64,000 nt of DNA from Magicicada septendecula. Its lineage: Eukaryota > Arthropoda > Insecta > Hemiptera > Cicadidae. This document shows positions 45,984 through 56,766 of this stretch, piece by piece (position 1 is the first letter of the stretch; each line of letters opens with the position of its first letter). Below the pieces are notes generated by a model that was not told where the DNA came from, searched no databases, and saw only the letters and a program-made list of their open reading frames with translations. Location: the NCBI GenBank assembly GCA_034769895.1, contig CM068369.1, forward strand, positions 428,197,479-428,261,478. The letters run 5' to 3'. The position numbers were made by a program, and so were the translations under genes.

Positions 45984-47717
45984 ATGGCAGATAAAAATAT
46001 AGATATCAGTGTAAATGACAAAACGTTTACGAGTGAGATGGGAGTCTGCTCAACACCAATAAGTCAGATCGAGTCGAGTGTGACCGAATCTATAGAGTTA
46101 GACAGAGTACAAGTAACACCCATCTCGACTCGGTACGAAAGTAAAACAGATGAGATTAGTGTAATGATGCAAATACTGTTAAAGATAGATAAGAAATGTG
46201 ACAATCTAGATAGTAAATATGAAAAACAAAATGCAAAATTGGATGAGCAAACAAGTGATTCCAATGTTAAATATAATAACTTGAATGACAAATTTGATGA
46301 AGTGAAAGATGAAATTAAACGACAGAGTTTTGATTTTAGCAAACAAATAAATGAAATTCATACACGTTATGAAAATATACAAGAACAGATCATAGAAGTA
46401 GTTAGTGAGAAATTTGATACTAAAATAAACGATTTAGATGACAGAGTCAATAAAATCAATGAGACAGTAATTAGCACAGTTCAAAACCAAATTGAGACAC
46501 AAAGTAAAGAGATAGAAAATAAATGTTTAGCTACAGTAGATAAGCAGATAGAGATGAAAACTAAAGTTGAAATAAATAAACAAATAGACATTAAAACAAC
46601 TGTTTTACAAGATCAGTTAAAAAATTTTGAGTCAAATGTAATAAGTATAGCAGAGAATATAGAAACAGTAAGTAAAGCTATTTCAGAGCATGCAGATAAT
46701 ACCAACTGTAAAATAAGTACAATACAAAGTAAGCTTAGAGAAATAGATGAGTTCAGTTTACAAACTAGTAATAATATTTATGACAAATGTACTGTAATTG
46801 AGAACAATTTAATGAGTGTAAAAAATGAATTACGGGGGGAAATTAACAAGAAATTTACCGGGGTTACGGAAAGGGTTATCATAACGAGAGATTTACACAA
46901 TGAAATTGAGTTAGAAACATTTAGCTATGAAAACCGGACAATACATCCAATGAGATTTATAAACCAAACCCGGGAATACAACCGTTTCAATAACAGTAAT
47001 TGGGAGGTACAATTAACCAAAATAATTAAATGTTTTAGGGGTAGTTCAGTAGTGTGGGCGGAAGCACATCGGTCAGAATGGGATTGTTATGAGACATTCG
47101 AAAGAGCATTTAAAGGGAAATATTGGACCGAAGATGAACAAGAAATACTAAGAAGCCGTATAATGGGAACGGGCGATTTTTTAGGACACCCTAATAATAA
47201 TAATTTAACAATATACGTGACCAAGTTATATAACGAAGCGAAATATTTAGAGCCGCAGATACCATTTAAATCTTTTGTTAGACATGTAAGTAAACACTTA
47301 CCGAAAGATGTACATACCACTTTGATGACAAAAGAAATTGACGATATGAACGAGTTGGAGAGAATACTAGATATACTACAGAGTATTAGAGATCGAGAAG
47401 GGGGTAGGCGAACACAACAGAATAATAACCATCATCATGTTGAACATAATCAAAATAAGAATAATAATTATCGTGGGTATCATAATAATGTGCATAGAGA
47501 TAATGTAAACAAACCAGGTGAGTGGAGTTGTTCCAGGTGCAAATGGGGGAATTTCACCAGCAGACAACAGTGTTATAAATGTAATTTACCAAGAGAAGAG
47601 CAGAGGAGGAGAAACGAAAACAGGCCGTACCGAGGAACAAATAACTATCACCAGGGACCGCCGCGGGATCACCAGATACCCACAACAAGCAACCATAGAC
47701 AACAACCGGAAAACTAG
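45984..47717 (+). CDS. gag: Element F Gag with RanBP2-type zinc finger
   Basis: 577 residues from the ATG at 45984 (MADKNIDIS). Residues of about 50-285 are predicted coiled coil rich in Lys, Asn, Glu and Ile. Residues of about 300-465 are a capsid-like domain with clear relatives in B Gag (FERAFKGKYWTEDEQ, NEAKYLEPQIP). A basic Asn/His-rich linker follows. At residues 513-533 lies W-S-C-x2-C-x3-N-x6-C-x2-C, with W514, C516, C519, N523, C530 and C533: the full signature of a RanBP2-type zinc finger, a fold known to bind single-stranded RNA. There is no CCHC knuckle. The last 40 residues are Arg/Asn-rich. The gene is intact, and the stop is 18 bases beyond the start of the overlapping pol window. 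Confidence 0.93.
   Translation: MADKNIDISVNDKTFTSEMGVCSTPISQIESSVTESIELDRVQVTPISTRYESKTDEISVMMQILLKIDKKCDNLDSKYEKQNAKLDEQTSDSNVKYNNLNDKFDEVKDEIKRQSFDFSKQINEIHTRYENIQEQIIEVVSEKFDTKINDLDDRVNKINETVISTVQNQIETQSKEIENKCLATVDKQIEMKTKVEINKQIDIKTTVLQDQLKNFESNVISIAENIETVSKAISEHADNTNCKISTIQSKLREIDEFSLQTSNNIYDKCTVIENNLMSVKNELRGEINKKFTGVTERVIITRDLHNEIELETFSYENRTIHPMRFINQTREYNRFNNSNWEVQLTKIIKCFRGSSVVWAEAHRSEWDCYETFERAFKGKYWTEDEQEILRSRIMGTGDFLGHPNNNNLTIYVTKLYNEAKYLEPQIPFKSFVRHVSKHLPKDVHTTLMTKEIDDMNELERILDILQSIRDREGGRRTQQNNNHHHVEHNQNKNNNYRGYHNNVHRDNVNKPGEWSCSRCKWGNFTSRQQCYKCNLPREEQRRRNENRPYRGTNNYHQGPPRDHQIPTTSNHRQQPEN
47523..47582 (+). other. RanBP2-type zinc finger domain in F Gag
   Basis: Codes for the W-x-C-x2-C-x3-N-x6-C-x2-C motif. 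The Trp, the four Cys and the Asn match the RanBP2/ZRANB2 pattern. It stands where a nucleocapsid zinc knuckle is expected, so it probably binds the genomic RNA. The specificity is unknown. Confidence 0.88.
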
Positions 47718-50700
47718 AGCATACAGTGGTAGCACGGACCAGACCACTGTACGGGGAAGCAAGTGAGGTCCAACAATTAGAAGATGTTACGAGTAATGTA
47801 ATTAGAACAGATATAGTTGCGGATCTACTGGAGGAAGAAAACAAGGCAATCGAGGTGAGAGCGGGACTAACAGAAATACAGGTAAATGTAGCTAATAAAT
47901 ATTATAGAACACTTGTAGATACAGGTAGTGAGATTTCTGTTATTGCTGAAAACATTTTAGGAGAGTTAAAAGAAAGTATAAAGAATATTCCAATTTTACC
48001 AGTAGCTGGGGTTACAGTAGTAGGAGTTACAGGCGTACGCAGTAAGAGAATAACAAAACAGATACACTTAAGTTTTTTGATAAATGACATATAATTTGAG
48101 AACACATTTTTGGTAGTTAAAGGGTTAAGTTTAGACATTATATTGGGTAATGATTTCCTGCAAAGAAATAAAGCTATTGTAAACTTTAAGGAGAAAATAG
48201 TAGAATTAGACGGGGGTGATCGGTCGGTAAAGGTTAATTTTGAACAAATAATAGATAAAGTTAGAACAACGGGGGTAAAAATATTACAAAAGAGAGTAGG
48301 TGAAAGTGGTGCAGATACTAGAGTAAATTTATGTAGAGAGAGTGAATATATTGATGATTGTGAGAATGAAACGAGTAACATTAATAATGCAGTATGGGAG
48401 ATAAGGGCGGATGAATTTTGTAGTGGAGGTGAGGTGGTAAGGAGTGATCAGCGTGCAGCGCTGTGGCAAGTGATCGAGGAGTTTAAGGGAGTGTTTGCCG
48501 ATATTCCAGGAAGGGCAAAGGATTATGTATGTACATTGCAGATACGGGAACACACACCTTTCATGCAGCGAAGTTATCCCGTGCCTTATTCCAAGAGACG
48601 AGCGGTGCAAGAGGAGCTGGACAGGATGCTGGAAGGAGGGATAATAGAAAGGTCAGTATCACACTATTCGAACCCATTAGTTGTAGTAATTGAAAAAGAT
48701 GGCAGAGTTAGGTTATGTTTAGATGCCAGGAGAATCAACCAGATAATAATACCAGACCGTGAATCACCAGAGTCAATCAATGAAATATTTCAGAAATTCA
48801 GCGGGGTGAGATATATGACGTCACTGGACCTAACAGCAGGTTATTGCCAGGTACCATTGGCGGAGGTGAGTAGGAAATATACAGCTTTCCTATTTAACGG
48901 TAAGAACTATCAATTTCAAAGATTGCCATTTGGATTAAATACCAGTGTAGCCAGTTTCATAAAGTGCTTAGACCAAATTTTAAAACCCAAAGATTTAGAT
49001 TTTTTAACGGTATATGTAGATGATATTTTAATTGCGTCAAGAACTTTTGAGGACCATTTAGATCATTTAGGATATGTGCTAGCCAAATTAAAGGAAGGCG
49101 GACTTACTGTAAATTGGGACAAATCAAAATTTCTACAAACACAAATAAATTTTTTAGGATTTATAATCACACCAGAAGGAATCTCCGCAAATCCGGATAA
49201 AGTGGACTCCATCATGCGCTTCCCTGAGCCGAAGAACATCAAGCAGCTACAGAGTTTTCTGGGATTGTGTAATGTTTATCGAAAATTTCAGAAGAACTAC
49301 GCCCATGTGACAGCAAGATTGAGTGCGGTACTCCAGAAAAATAAACAATGGAGATGGGGATTAGTGGAACAAGAAGCGTTCAACGAAATTAAACAGAAAT
49401 TTAGCAAAATGATAATGATGAACCACCCTGATTTTAATAAAATATTTTTCTTACAGACAGATGCTAGTAACGTGGCCGTAGGTGCGGAACTCTACCAAGA
49501 AGACGAAGAGAGGGAACACCTAACCATCGCATTTGCGAGTAGATCCTTGTTAATGGCCGAGAAGAACTATACCACTACTGAAAAGGAACTATTAAGTATT
49601 GTGTTCGCCGTCAGCAAATTTCGCACGTACATCTTGGGAAATAGGACGGTGATCCGCACCGATCACAAGGCACTATCCTTCTTAAATACATGTAAACTTG
49701 CTCACAGCCGTTTAACCAGGTGGGTACTTGTTTTACAGGAATATAATTTTGAATGGGAGTACATCAAGGGAACAGACAACAAGATACCTGACACTCTTTC
49801 ACGGGTAGACATGTTAGACAATAAGACAGGTAGGGATTTAAAGGAAATTGAAATTTTTCAGATTAGCAGGGAAGACAGAATTTTTGGTGAAGAGTTGAAG
49901 GACATCAGAACCATGCAATGAGCAGATGGTAAGTCAGGTAAGATTATGGATAGTTTAGGAACCGAATTAGTAGAGTCAGAATATAATCAGCATTTTCAGA
50001 TTTATCAGGGGTTATTATTTAAGAAAGTAGTAGGGGGTGAGCGTGATTGGAAAATAGTTATGCCAGAGGGGTTAGTTGATAAGATTATTTGGGATTGTCA
50101 TTTAAGATATGGTCATTTTGGGGCGAAGAAGTGTGTTAATGTTTTGAAGGAGTCATGTGTTTTTAAAAATATGGAAAGAAGGGTTAGAAAATTGTTAAGG
50201 GGTTGTGATTTATGTCAGAAATCGAAGGTAGTAAATTATAGGGTAGAAGGGGAGATGAATTTTATAAAAGTGAATAGACCTTTTGATTTAGTTGCGGTAG
50301 ATTTGTTTGGGCCATTGCCAAAGGGTAGAGGCGGAGTGATGTATATTTTTGTGATGCTTGATACTTTTTCTAAATATGTGAGATTGTATAGCGTTAAAAG
50401 AGCTACCAGTCAGGTATTGAGTGAGAAGGTGACAAAGGACTACATGATTCACGTGGGTAAGCCGAAAGTGATTCTATCAGACCATGGTCCGCAGTTCATC
50501 AGTGGGAAATGGCGTCAGACTCTAGGATGGGAAGGAATCATCACGAAACATACGGCTGTGTACCATCCCCAGTCCAACCAGGCTGAGCGTGTAATGAGAG
50601 AGATAGGCAGGATCTTTAGAGCCTATTGTCACGCTAAACACAGCGAGTGGCCGTTGTACGTCCGAAGAGTAGAGACTTGGCTGAACAGTACCACCCACGA

Positions 50701-51103
50701 GTCCACCGGCTATACACCTCACGAGTTGATCAAAGGAACACGCCCCCCGAGAATTTTGGAACAGTTGTTTGATTACCCACCTGAGAGTGAGAAAGCGGAT
50801 GTGAGTATAAAAATCAGGTTGGCAAATGAGAGTTTATTAAGTAAAGGAGAACAAAGAAAACGTAGGCACGACGCAAAAGGTAAGTGGATGAAGTACGAAG
50901 TAGGACAATTGGTATTGGTGAGGAGACATGATTTGTCGAGCGCTCAGGACAAGGAGATTAAGAAATTTTTCTTACTCTATGAAGGACCGTATGAGGTAAT
51001 AGAAGTTAAGATGAAGAATTCGTATGTGTTGCGGAACAGAGAGACAAGGGAGATAGTAGGGACACACAATGCTACAAATTTGAAATTGTATTGGTCAGCA
51101 TAG
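47699..51103 (+). pseudogene. pol: Element F Pol: protease, RT, RNase H, integrase (two in-frame stops)
   Basis: The frame is -1 relative to gag, open from 47699. In order: protease (LVDTGSEISVIA, later DIILGNDFLQRN), reverse transcriptase (LCLDARRIN, FQRLPFGLNTS, YVDD at 49013-49024), RNase H (QTDASNVAVGAEL, TEKELLSIV, RTDH), integrase zinc domain (HLRYGHFG, CDLCQ) and core (VDLFGP, SDHGPQF, NQAERV), ending with YEGPYEV and LYWSA. Two in-frame stops interrupt it: TAA at 48092-48094 within the protease and TGA at 49919-49921 between RNase H and integrase. No frameshift was seen. The nearly identical LTRs make decay after insertion an uneasy explanation. No env gene follows. Confidence 0.9.
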
Positions 51104-51190
51104 GAATTTTACCATGATTGTTATTAATTGTTATTGAGTGAATGAAATTTAATCTGATTTTATATGTTTACAGAAGGGAGTCTCCCCCAT

Positions 51191-51234
51191 TTTCGGGCGG
51201 TCACGATCTTACCAGTCCTGGCCGTGGTATTCGG
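51191..51234 (+). repeat. Repeated 44-base motif, copy 1
   Basis: Pattern TTTCGGGCGGT, then TCTTACCAG, then CCGTGGT and TCGG. It recurs at 52011-52054. ACCAG and TGGT could pair as a small stem. A partial copy, TTCGGGCGGTGAACGC, lies near 51270, and TTTCGGGCGG is also near the start of the F LTRs. Confidence 0.6.
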
Positions 51235-52010
51235 AACTTGGAGGCGGGCCATGGTTGGAGGATCTTCCTTCGGGCGGTGAACGCAACGATGGTCCGGCTC
51301 CACCAAAATTGGTTAAAATTAGAAAACTCACAACACTTTGAACGGGGAGGGGGACCCATAGTTTCGTGGAAAGGTAGTATATATATATATTTTTCTTTCC
51401 TCTTTTCACGAAATATTTTAGTTTTATTTTAGAAATTGTAAAATGAAACAACAAAAAATTTGTAATTTGAATACTTAAATTTTCAAATAATTGTTTTCCC
51501 TCAGAAAACAACACAAATGTATTTTATTTTGATGTAACTGTATAAGATGATTCATTGTGGTACTTATTATTTTGTCAGAAAGAAAATGTTAGTGAAGAGT
51601 GAAAGATTGGACTTGCAGAAGTGTCTATGTGAAAACTTTTAAAAAGTAAATAAAAGAACTTGTTATTATACAAGATTAAAGGGTAATTTTAGGGGGTTGA
51701 TTGGTGCTCAATGAAGTGATGAAACAATGGAGTGTTGAACTGCATTTGTAGAAAGTTTAATTTTCAATTGTTAAGTAATTAGTTAGTTATTAAGTGGCTA
51801 TTAAGGGGGTGGCCTGTGCTCTCTTAAATAGCGAAATGGGTTGGGGGTAGCAGTGAGTGTTACCTCCATCGGAGGCCAAACTGGCGATAAATGTGCGGCA
51901 CACCTTATCCGTGTAAATTAAAGTTTACACACCTTACTAAATGACCGTGTCGCACATAATAGTATTGATGCATAACAGGCAGTGAAATGAAAGTTTAGAT
52001 TTCCTCGACT

Positions 52011-52054
52011 TTTCGGGCGGTTACTGTCTTACCAGCACTAACCGTGGTTTCGGC
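52011..52054 (+). repeat. Repeated 44-base motif, copy 2
   Basis: Shares TTTCGGGCGGT, TCTTACCAG and CCGTGGT with copy 1 at the same spacing, with substitutions mainly in the positions between. It is followed by GGCCAGCTATGG, as copy 1 is followed by GGGCCATGG. Confidence 0.6.
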
Positions 52055-52924
52055 TAGCGGCCAGCTATGGTCATATCAAGTCCCTTGACCATAGCTGACT
52101 TGAAATTGGTACAGATTTGAAATTCATTGGGGGGTTATATTAGAGGAAATCTCCCCGGAAACTATGGAACAGCGGCTGCCACTCTGCCCGATTTGGGGTA
52201 GCAAGACCGGTGGCAGATCCGTTTTAAGGGTGTATGATTATAGAACAAGAACATGATGATGTTCAGAACTTTAAAACTTAACAGCGGAAGCAGAAACACG
52301 GAGAGGTAAAACCTGCTCCAAAATATACCGTCTCTGTGGAAGCGAATGGGCGCCACAGTCCACCATAATCTGAAATAGTGTGTGTGGCTGGGAGGTGACG
52401 CAAAGGAGTCACGAATGTAAAGTTTAATAACATAACATTTTTTTTATTCAATGTTGGATTCAATAAAACTGCTTATGCTCTGTTCAATTAACTAGCTGAT
52501 CAGATATGTAATATAAGGTGTTCATTACATGCTATGATTTTAAATGTATTATTTTATTGTTGTATGTTAGGTATAGGCATTGATAAGAATATGTGTTTTC
52601 ATGATACGTGTATGCTTTAAATTAAGCCAATAATTAAACGCCTGGCAGGCAATTAATATAATAGGAGTGAGTATTGATAAATAAAAATATATTTCATATA
52701 AGTTGTTCAAATTTGAGATGTGTTTTCATTATGTTAGGATATCGCTGATCAGCAATAACATGTCACCGGTATATTAGTTATAAATGTTTTAAGTAATTGA
52801 TGCTCAATGTAATGTTTGAGGTATTACAGACGTTTTAATGTAATGATAAAAAATAATTTGATAATGAGAAATGAAGTAACGAGTTGTGAAAGCAAATAAA
52901 AGAGAGTTTTTGGGGTGATAAATA

Positions 52925-53440
52925 TTTTATGTGACATATAGATCTGTCAAAGTTAAAGTTGAATTAGTAGAGATGATATAAGGTAATGTTGTTTGGTTTA
53001 TACATGTTATAGTATTTTTTGAGAAGTATTGATGTTGACACAGTAGTAGTGAGTATATGTAGAGATGAGTAATGTGAATGAGATATAAACATATTTGTTG
53101 ATGATATTTTGTAGTAAGGGTGAGGTGGTAAGGTGTGAGCAACGTGTGGCGTTGTGGCGAGAATAGAGTAGTTCGCGTGAGTGTTTGCTGATATTTTGGA
53201 GGGGCATTGGCTCGTATGGTTATAGCCAGGTAGGGAACACACATCCTAGTACAAAGATGAGCGGTGCCAGGGGTAAATTGAGTTTAGAGTGTTTGATAGA
53301 TATTTTGATAGAGATGGGTGTCATGTAGTAAAAGTTAATAGTAGAGTCAGAGGGAGAAAGATTATATAGGTATCCAGCTCAAGTAGTACATTCAATGAGA
53401 TAAATAGTTGACATCACCCACAGTAATGCAGAGTTAAACT
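52925..53440 (+). pseudogene. Decayed duplicate of pol sequence in the F 3' region
   Basis: Resembles 48200-48740 of the same element. Clear blocks are GGTGAGGTGGTAAGG (53119-53133 and 48428-48442), GAGTGTTTGC.GATATT, GGAACACACA and AGAGCGGTGC-like stretches in the same order. It is full of stops and indels, so it was duplicated long before this insertion and carried by the element. Confidence 0.6.
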
Positions 53441-54580
53441 GTTAAATAGAGAGAGTGATTTATGATAAAGATATAAAATTTACATTTTTTTTTGCCAGTG
53501 ACAAAATTTGGATAGAATCGAAAATGATGTAAAGTCAAGAATTGTTTATTTTAAATAATTTAAATGTCAACTTGATTATTGTATTAATATTTTGTTCATT
53601 TTAAATATTTTATTTTATTATGTTTTGTATTTCAAGTTAGGATATTACAAATGTTCAATGTGTTTTCAGAACTTATATATAACATATGTAGGTCAAGGGT
53701 TTTGGACTTGACCTAGTTTCGATCAGCTGATGAGGTCATACACCTACTAAGCTTGTATAGTAGGAAGTCAATTTTAATTTGTTTGTTTAATTAAGTCAAA
53801 CCAATATTTGAATAATTTTAATAAATGTTATTTAATAAATAAATTTAATAAAATTTTTTAATGAATAAATTTAAATTTTTTTTTGAATTTTAAAATTTTG
53901 AAAATTTTAAATTTTTTTTGAGAAAAAAAAAACTTGATTTTTCGCCTGCCAGCGAGTGAATATTTTTGAGTAATGATTATTTTATTATGTGTGCATTAAC
54001 CATGTTTATTTTATTGTATTGCATTGTATTGGTAGACTATAAGTGGTTCTCATGTTAGAGTAAGGATGTGTTTAGATTAGTAGAAATGTCTAGGTTAAGT
54101 CATGTGAAACAAAAAATTTAGAAAACAAGGAAGAGAATTTTTTGATAAAATATTTTTTTTGAATTTCGGATTTTTTGAATTTTTAATAAATTTGAAAAGA
54201 AATCTTTTATTTTTAATGTGTTATGGTAACATTAATGTTAGTGTGTGTGAGCCCAGTATCTGCTAAAGGCAGCCCAGCTTGCATACAAGGGGAAACATAT
54301 CGGTAGAGGATCTGGAATAATTTAAGCCAGGGATTGAGGATTTTGGGGGTAGCATGTTAGAAGGTGAGGTGCTCTGTGGTACTCAGCTGTTCGATTTCTC
54401 GGTGTTGGGATCTCTTACGGAGAAGTCCAGTGATCTCGTTCAGATGAGTCCATGGTCGCTGAGCCAGGGGGGTCATGTACCCATGAGATTAAGAACCAGG
54501 GGGTTGTTGGCCCCAGTTCCTCACCGGTCCTCTTCGGGGTTATCGATGAGATTTCTTCTGTCATGAACAGCAGAATTCTC

Positions 54581-54593
54581 ATCGAGGGGGTAT
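54581..54593 (+). other. Polypurine tract of element F
   Basis: ATCGAGGGGGTAT immediately precedes the 3' LTR. GAGGGGG is the likely plus-strand primer. Confidence 0.65.
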
Positions 54594-55777
54594 TGTAGCG
54601 GGTCAAATTTTGGGTGTTTTTATTTTAACGGTTTGGGGCATTTATATTTTTACTTATTTCATTTTCGGGCGGGCTTGTATAAAATAATGTAAAAATGTAT
54701 TATTGTGCAACGTATTTGTCAGAATAACAGACCAGTGTTGAGAAACAGTTGGAAACAAAGCGAGACGCAGGTTGTTGTTGAGTAATGCGGCGAAGAATTT
54801 ACCACCCCAATTTTTCGCAGAACTTTGCGTGTGTATGATCACGCCCGTATGCAACATTGATGGGCGGCGCGCCTGAAAGACGCTTGAGAAACACAACCCA
54901 CGCTATGAAACATGGCGATGGGACGAAAAGTTAGTAGCTCCAAGTGACCGGCTACCGGAAACGCAATTAAACCACGCCTACTGCTAGTGACATTAATATC
55001 AAAGATGCCAATATCGTCCTCTGGTACCACACATATACCAGCTATAGTCCATGCATAAAGTGGTTACGCCACCACAATTAAGCACAAACGGCGACTAAAA
55101 CCTGATGGCCGTGACTGCTCATTTCCCGCGACTCAACGAAGCACATTGCCCAGTTCGTCTCTGACGGTATCGGCGCCGACACGCGAGCTAAATATGCTCG
55201 TATAATTTCATTAGTTTTCAATAATGAAAGTAAAGTAATTCTTTTCAAAAACAGTGACAGGATGGGAGGAGAGTTGTAGAACACTAACTTTTAAATTTGG
55301 AATTCAGTTTCGTCTTTTTCCGAGACATTTTCGATCTACCGCGGGCTGGCCACGAGGTCACCGAAGAACGCGTGATCGGTAGTGATATAAAAATTATGTA
55401 TTCAATCGGGTAATTGGGGTTTAAGAACGGAATGTGAGTGATGAATGCGCAATGCTGGGCTGACCTATGTTTGTGTGTGAATGAAGTTGTATAATTGTCA
55501 ATGATAAGGTAAGCGTAGAGTAAGTTAGGATGATCATGTAACAACCAATATCTATATATGTTATAACTAATTAATTTCAAAGTTGAAGTTTATAAACCGT
55601 TTGCTTAAATGATTTGACAAAATTAAAATTATCAATTCTCTTCTTAACAATGTGTAGAGTTAATTATTTCGTAACCTCGCACTGTTTCTGATCTCGCTTA
55701 TAGAACTCTGGGGGGACCCTTAGGAAAAATGGTAAGTATAAGTGAATTAAATGTATAAATAAGTGAGTTTTTATACA
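54594..55777 (+). mobile_element. 3' LTR of element F
   Basis: 1184 bases, matching 44580-45763 with two substitutions noticed. It ends TTATACA and is followed by CATT, the duplicated target, and then D2 gag sequence. Confidence 0.95.
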
Positions 55778-56572
55778 CATTTTCTTGTTATTCTCCTCCA
55801 ATTTTTCTTCCATTTTTTTGCTGGTTTCCTCCATTTTCTGATTAGTTTCATCAATTTTCCGGCTTAAAGATCGGTTGTCTTTCTTCATTTCCTTGTTGGT
55901 TTCTTCCATCTTGTCTTCCAAATTCTTCTTATTTTCTTCCATTTTCTTTTCCACCTTTTTACTGGTTTCCTCAATTCTTCTATTGGTGTTTTCAATCTTT
56001 TTACTCAATTCTTCCTTTGTTGCTTGGTTGTCCTTCTTCAATTCTTCCTTTGTTGCTTCTATGCTCTTATTTATATCACTCAAACTTTCCTTAGTGGACT
56101 GGTTATCATTCTTCAAATCTTCTAATTTTTTATTATTTTCTTCTGTAGTAGAATCCATTTTCTTGCTTAATTCTTCCTTGGTTGCTTGGTTGTCCTTCTT
56201 CAATTCTTCTTTTAACGATTGGTTATCATTCTTCAACTCTTCTTTTGTTGCTTGGTTGTCCTTCCTTAAGCTTTCTTCCATCTTCTTGCTGTTTTCTTCC
56301 ATCCTCTCCATCATTATCCTGAACATCTCCTGTATGTTACTATTCTCTGCTCGTGGTGGTTTCTCGGGTTGTTCTATTCGTTCCTCCCGGACATCGATTT
56401 CCCCTGTTTGTGTGTGCGCTTCGGGTTGTTCCTGTGGTGGTGCTGGTTTTTTACGTTCCACCCGTTCTAATATCTTTTCCACGTCCTCCACTGGGGTCGC
56501 CTCCTTATCCTCCATATCGAGTTCTTTCTCGGCCTCCGCCGCTCTCTTCTTTGATGTGGCACGACGCATCAT
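55778..56572 (-). pseudogene. gag: D2 Gag-like protein, N-terminal part, cut by element F
   Basis: The minus-strand frame starts at 56572 with MMRRATSKKR and runs through the acidic region and the coiled coil to the F insertion at 55778; codons beyond that belong to the F LTR. It differs from D1 by a handful of residues. It is the upstream partner of 43769-44579. Confidence 0.85.
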
Positions 56573-56766
56573 CTACCCTGATTCCTTGGCTGACTAACCG
56601 CTGCCAAGCTGAATTAGGAATTGGGTAAGTAATTACAGTAATTTCAACCCCTAATTACAGCCCTTTAGTTGGACGCCAATTTTGTAAAAAATCTTTGAAT
56701 TGTGCTAATAAGTGATAAATAAGATTTCTGTCGTGTTATTCTGTCCCACGTTGGATACGTCAACTT
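56573..56766 (-). other. D2 leader with degenerate primer sites
   Basis: Same design as 37536-37729: a decayed primer-site-like stretch next to the LTR end and the TTGGCGTCCAACTAAAGGGC variant about 100 bases downstream on the minus strand. Confidence 0.65.

Larger units (their letters stand above)
51104..54593 (+). other. Long 3' noncoding region of element F
   Basis: About 3.5 kb between integrase and the 3' LTR, without an envelope or other convincing frame. It holds a GC-richer motif repeated at 51191-51234 and 52011-52054, a decayed copy of pol sequence around 52925-53440, and a purine run before the LTR. The remainder is AT-rich and I see nothing in it. Confidence 0.7.

Noticed and set aside
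51104..54593. Envelope gene downstream of F pol
   Set aside because: The space is large enough, but no frame with a signal peptide, cysteine pattern or membrane anchor is visible.
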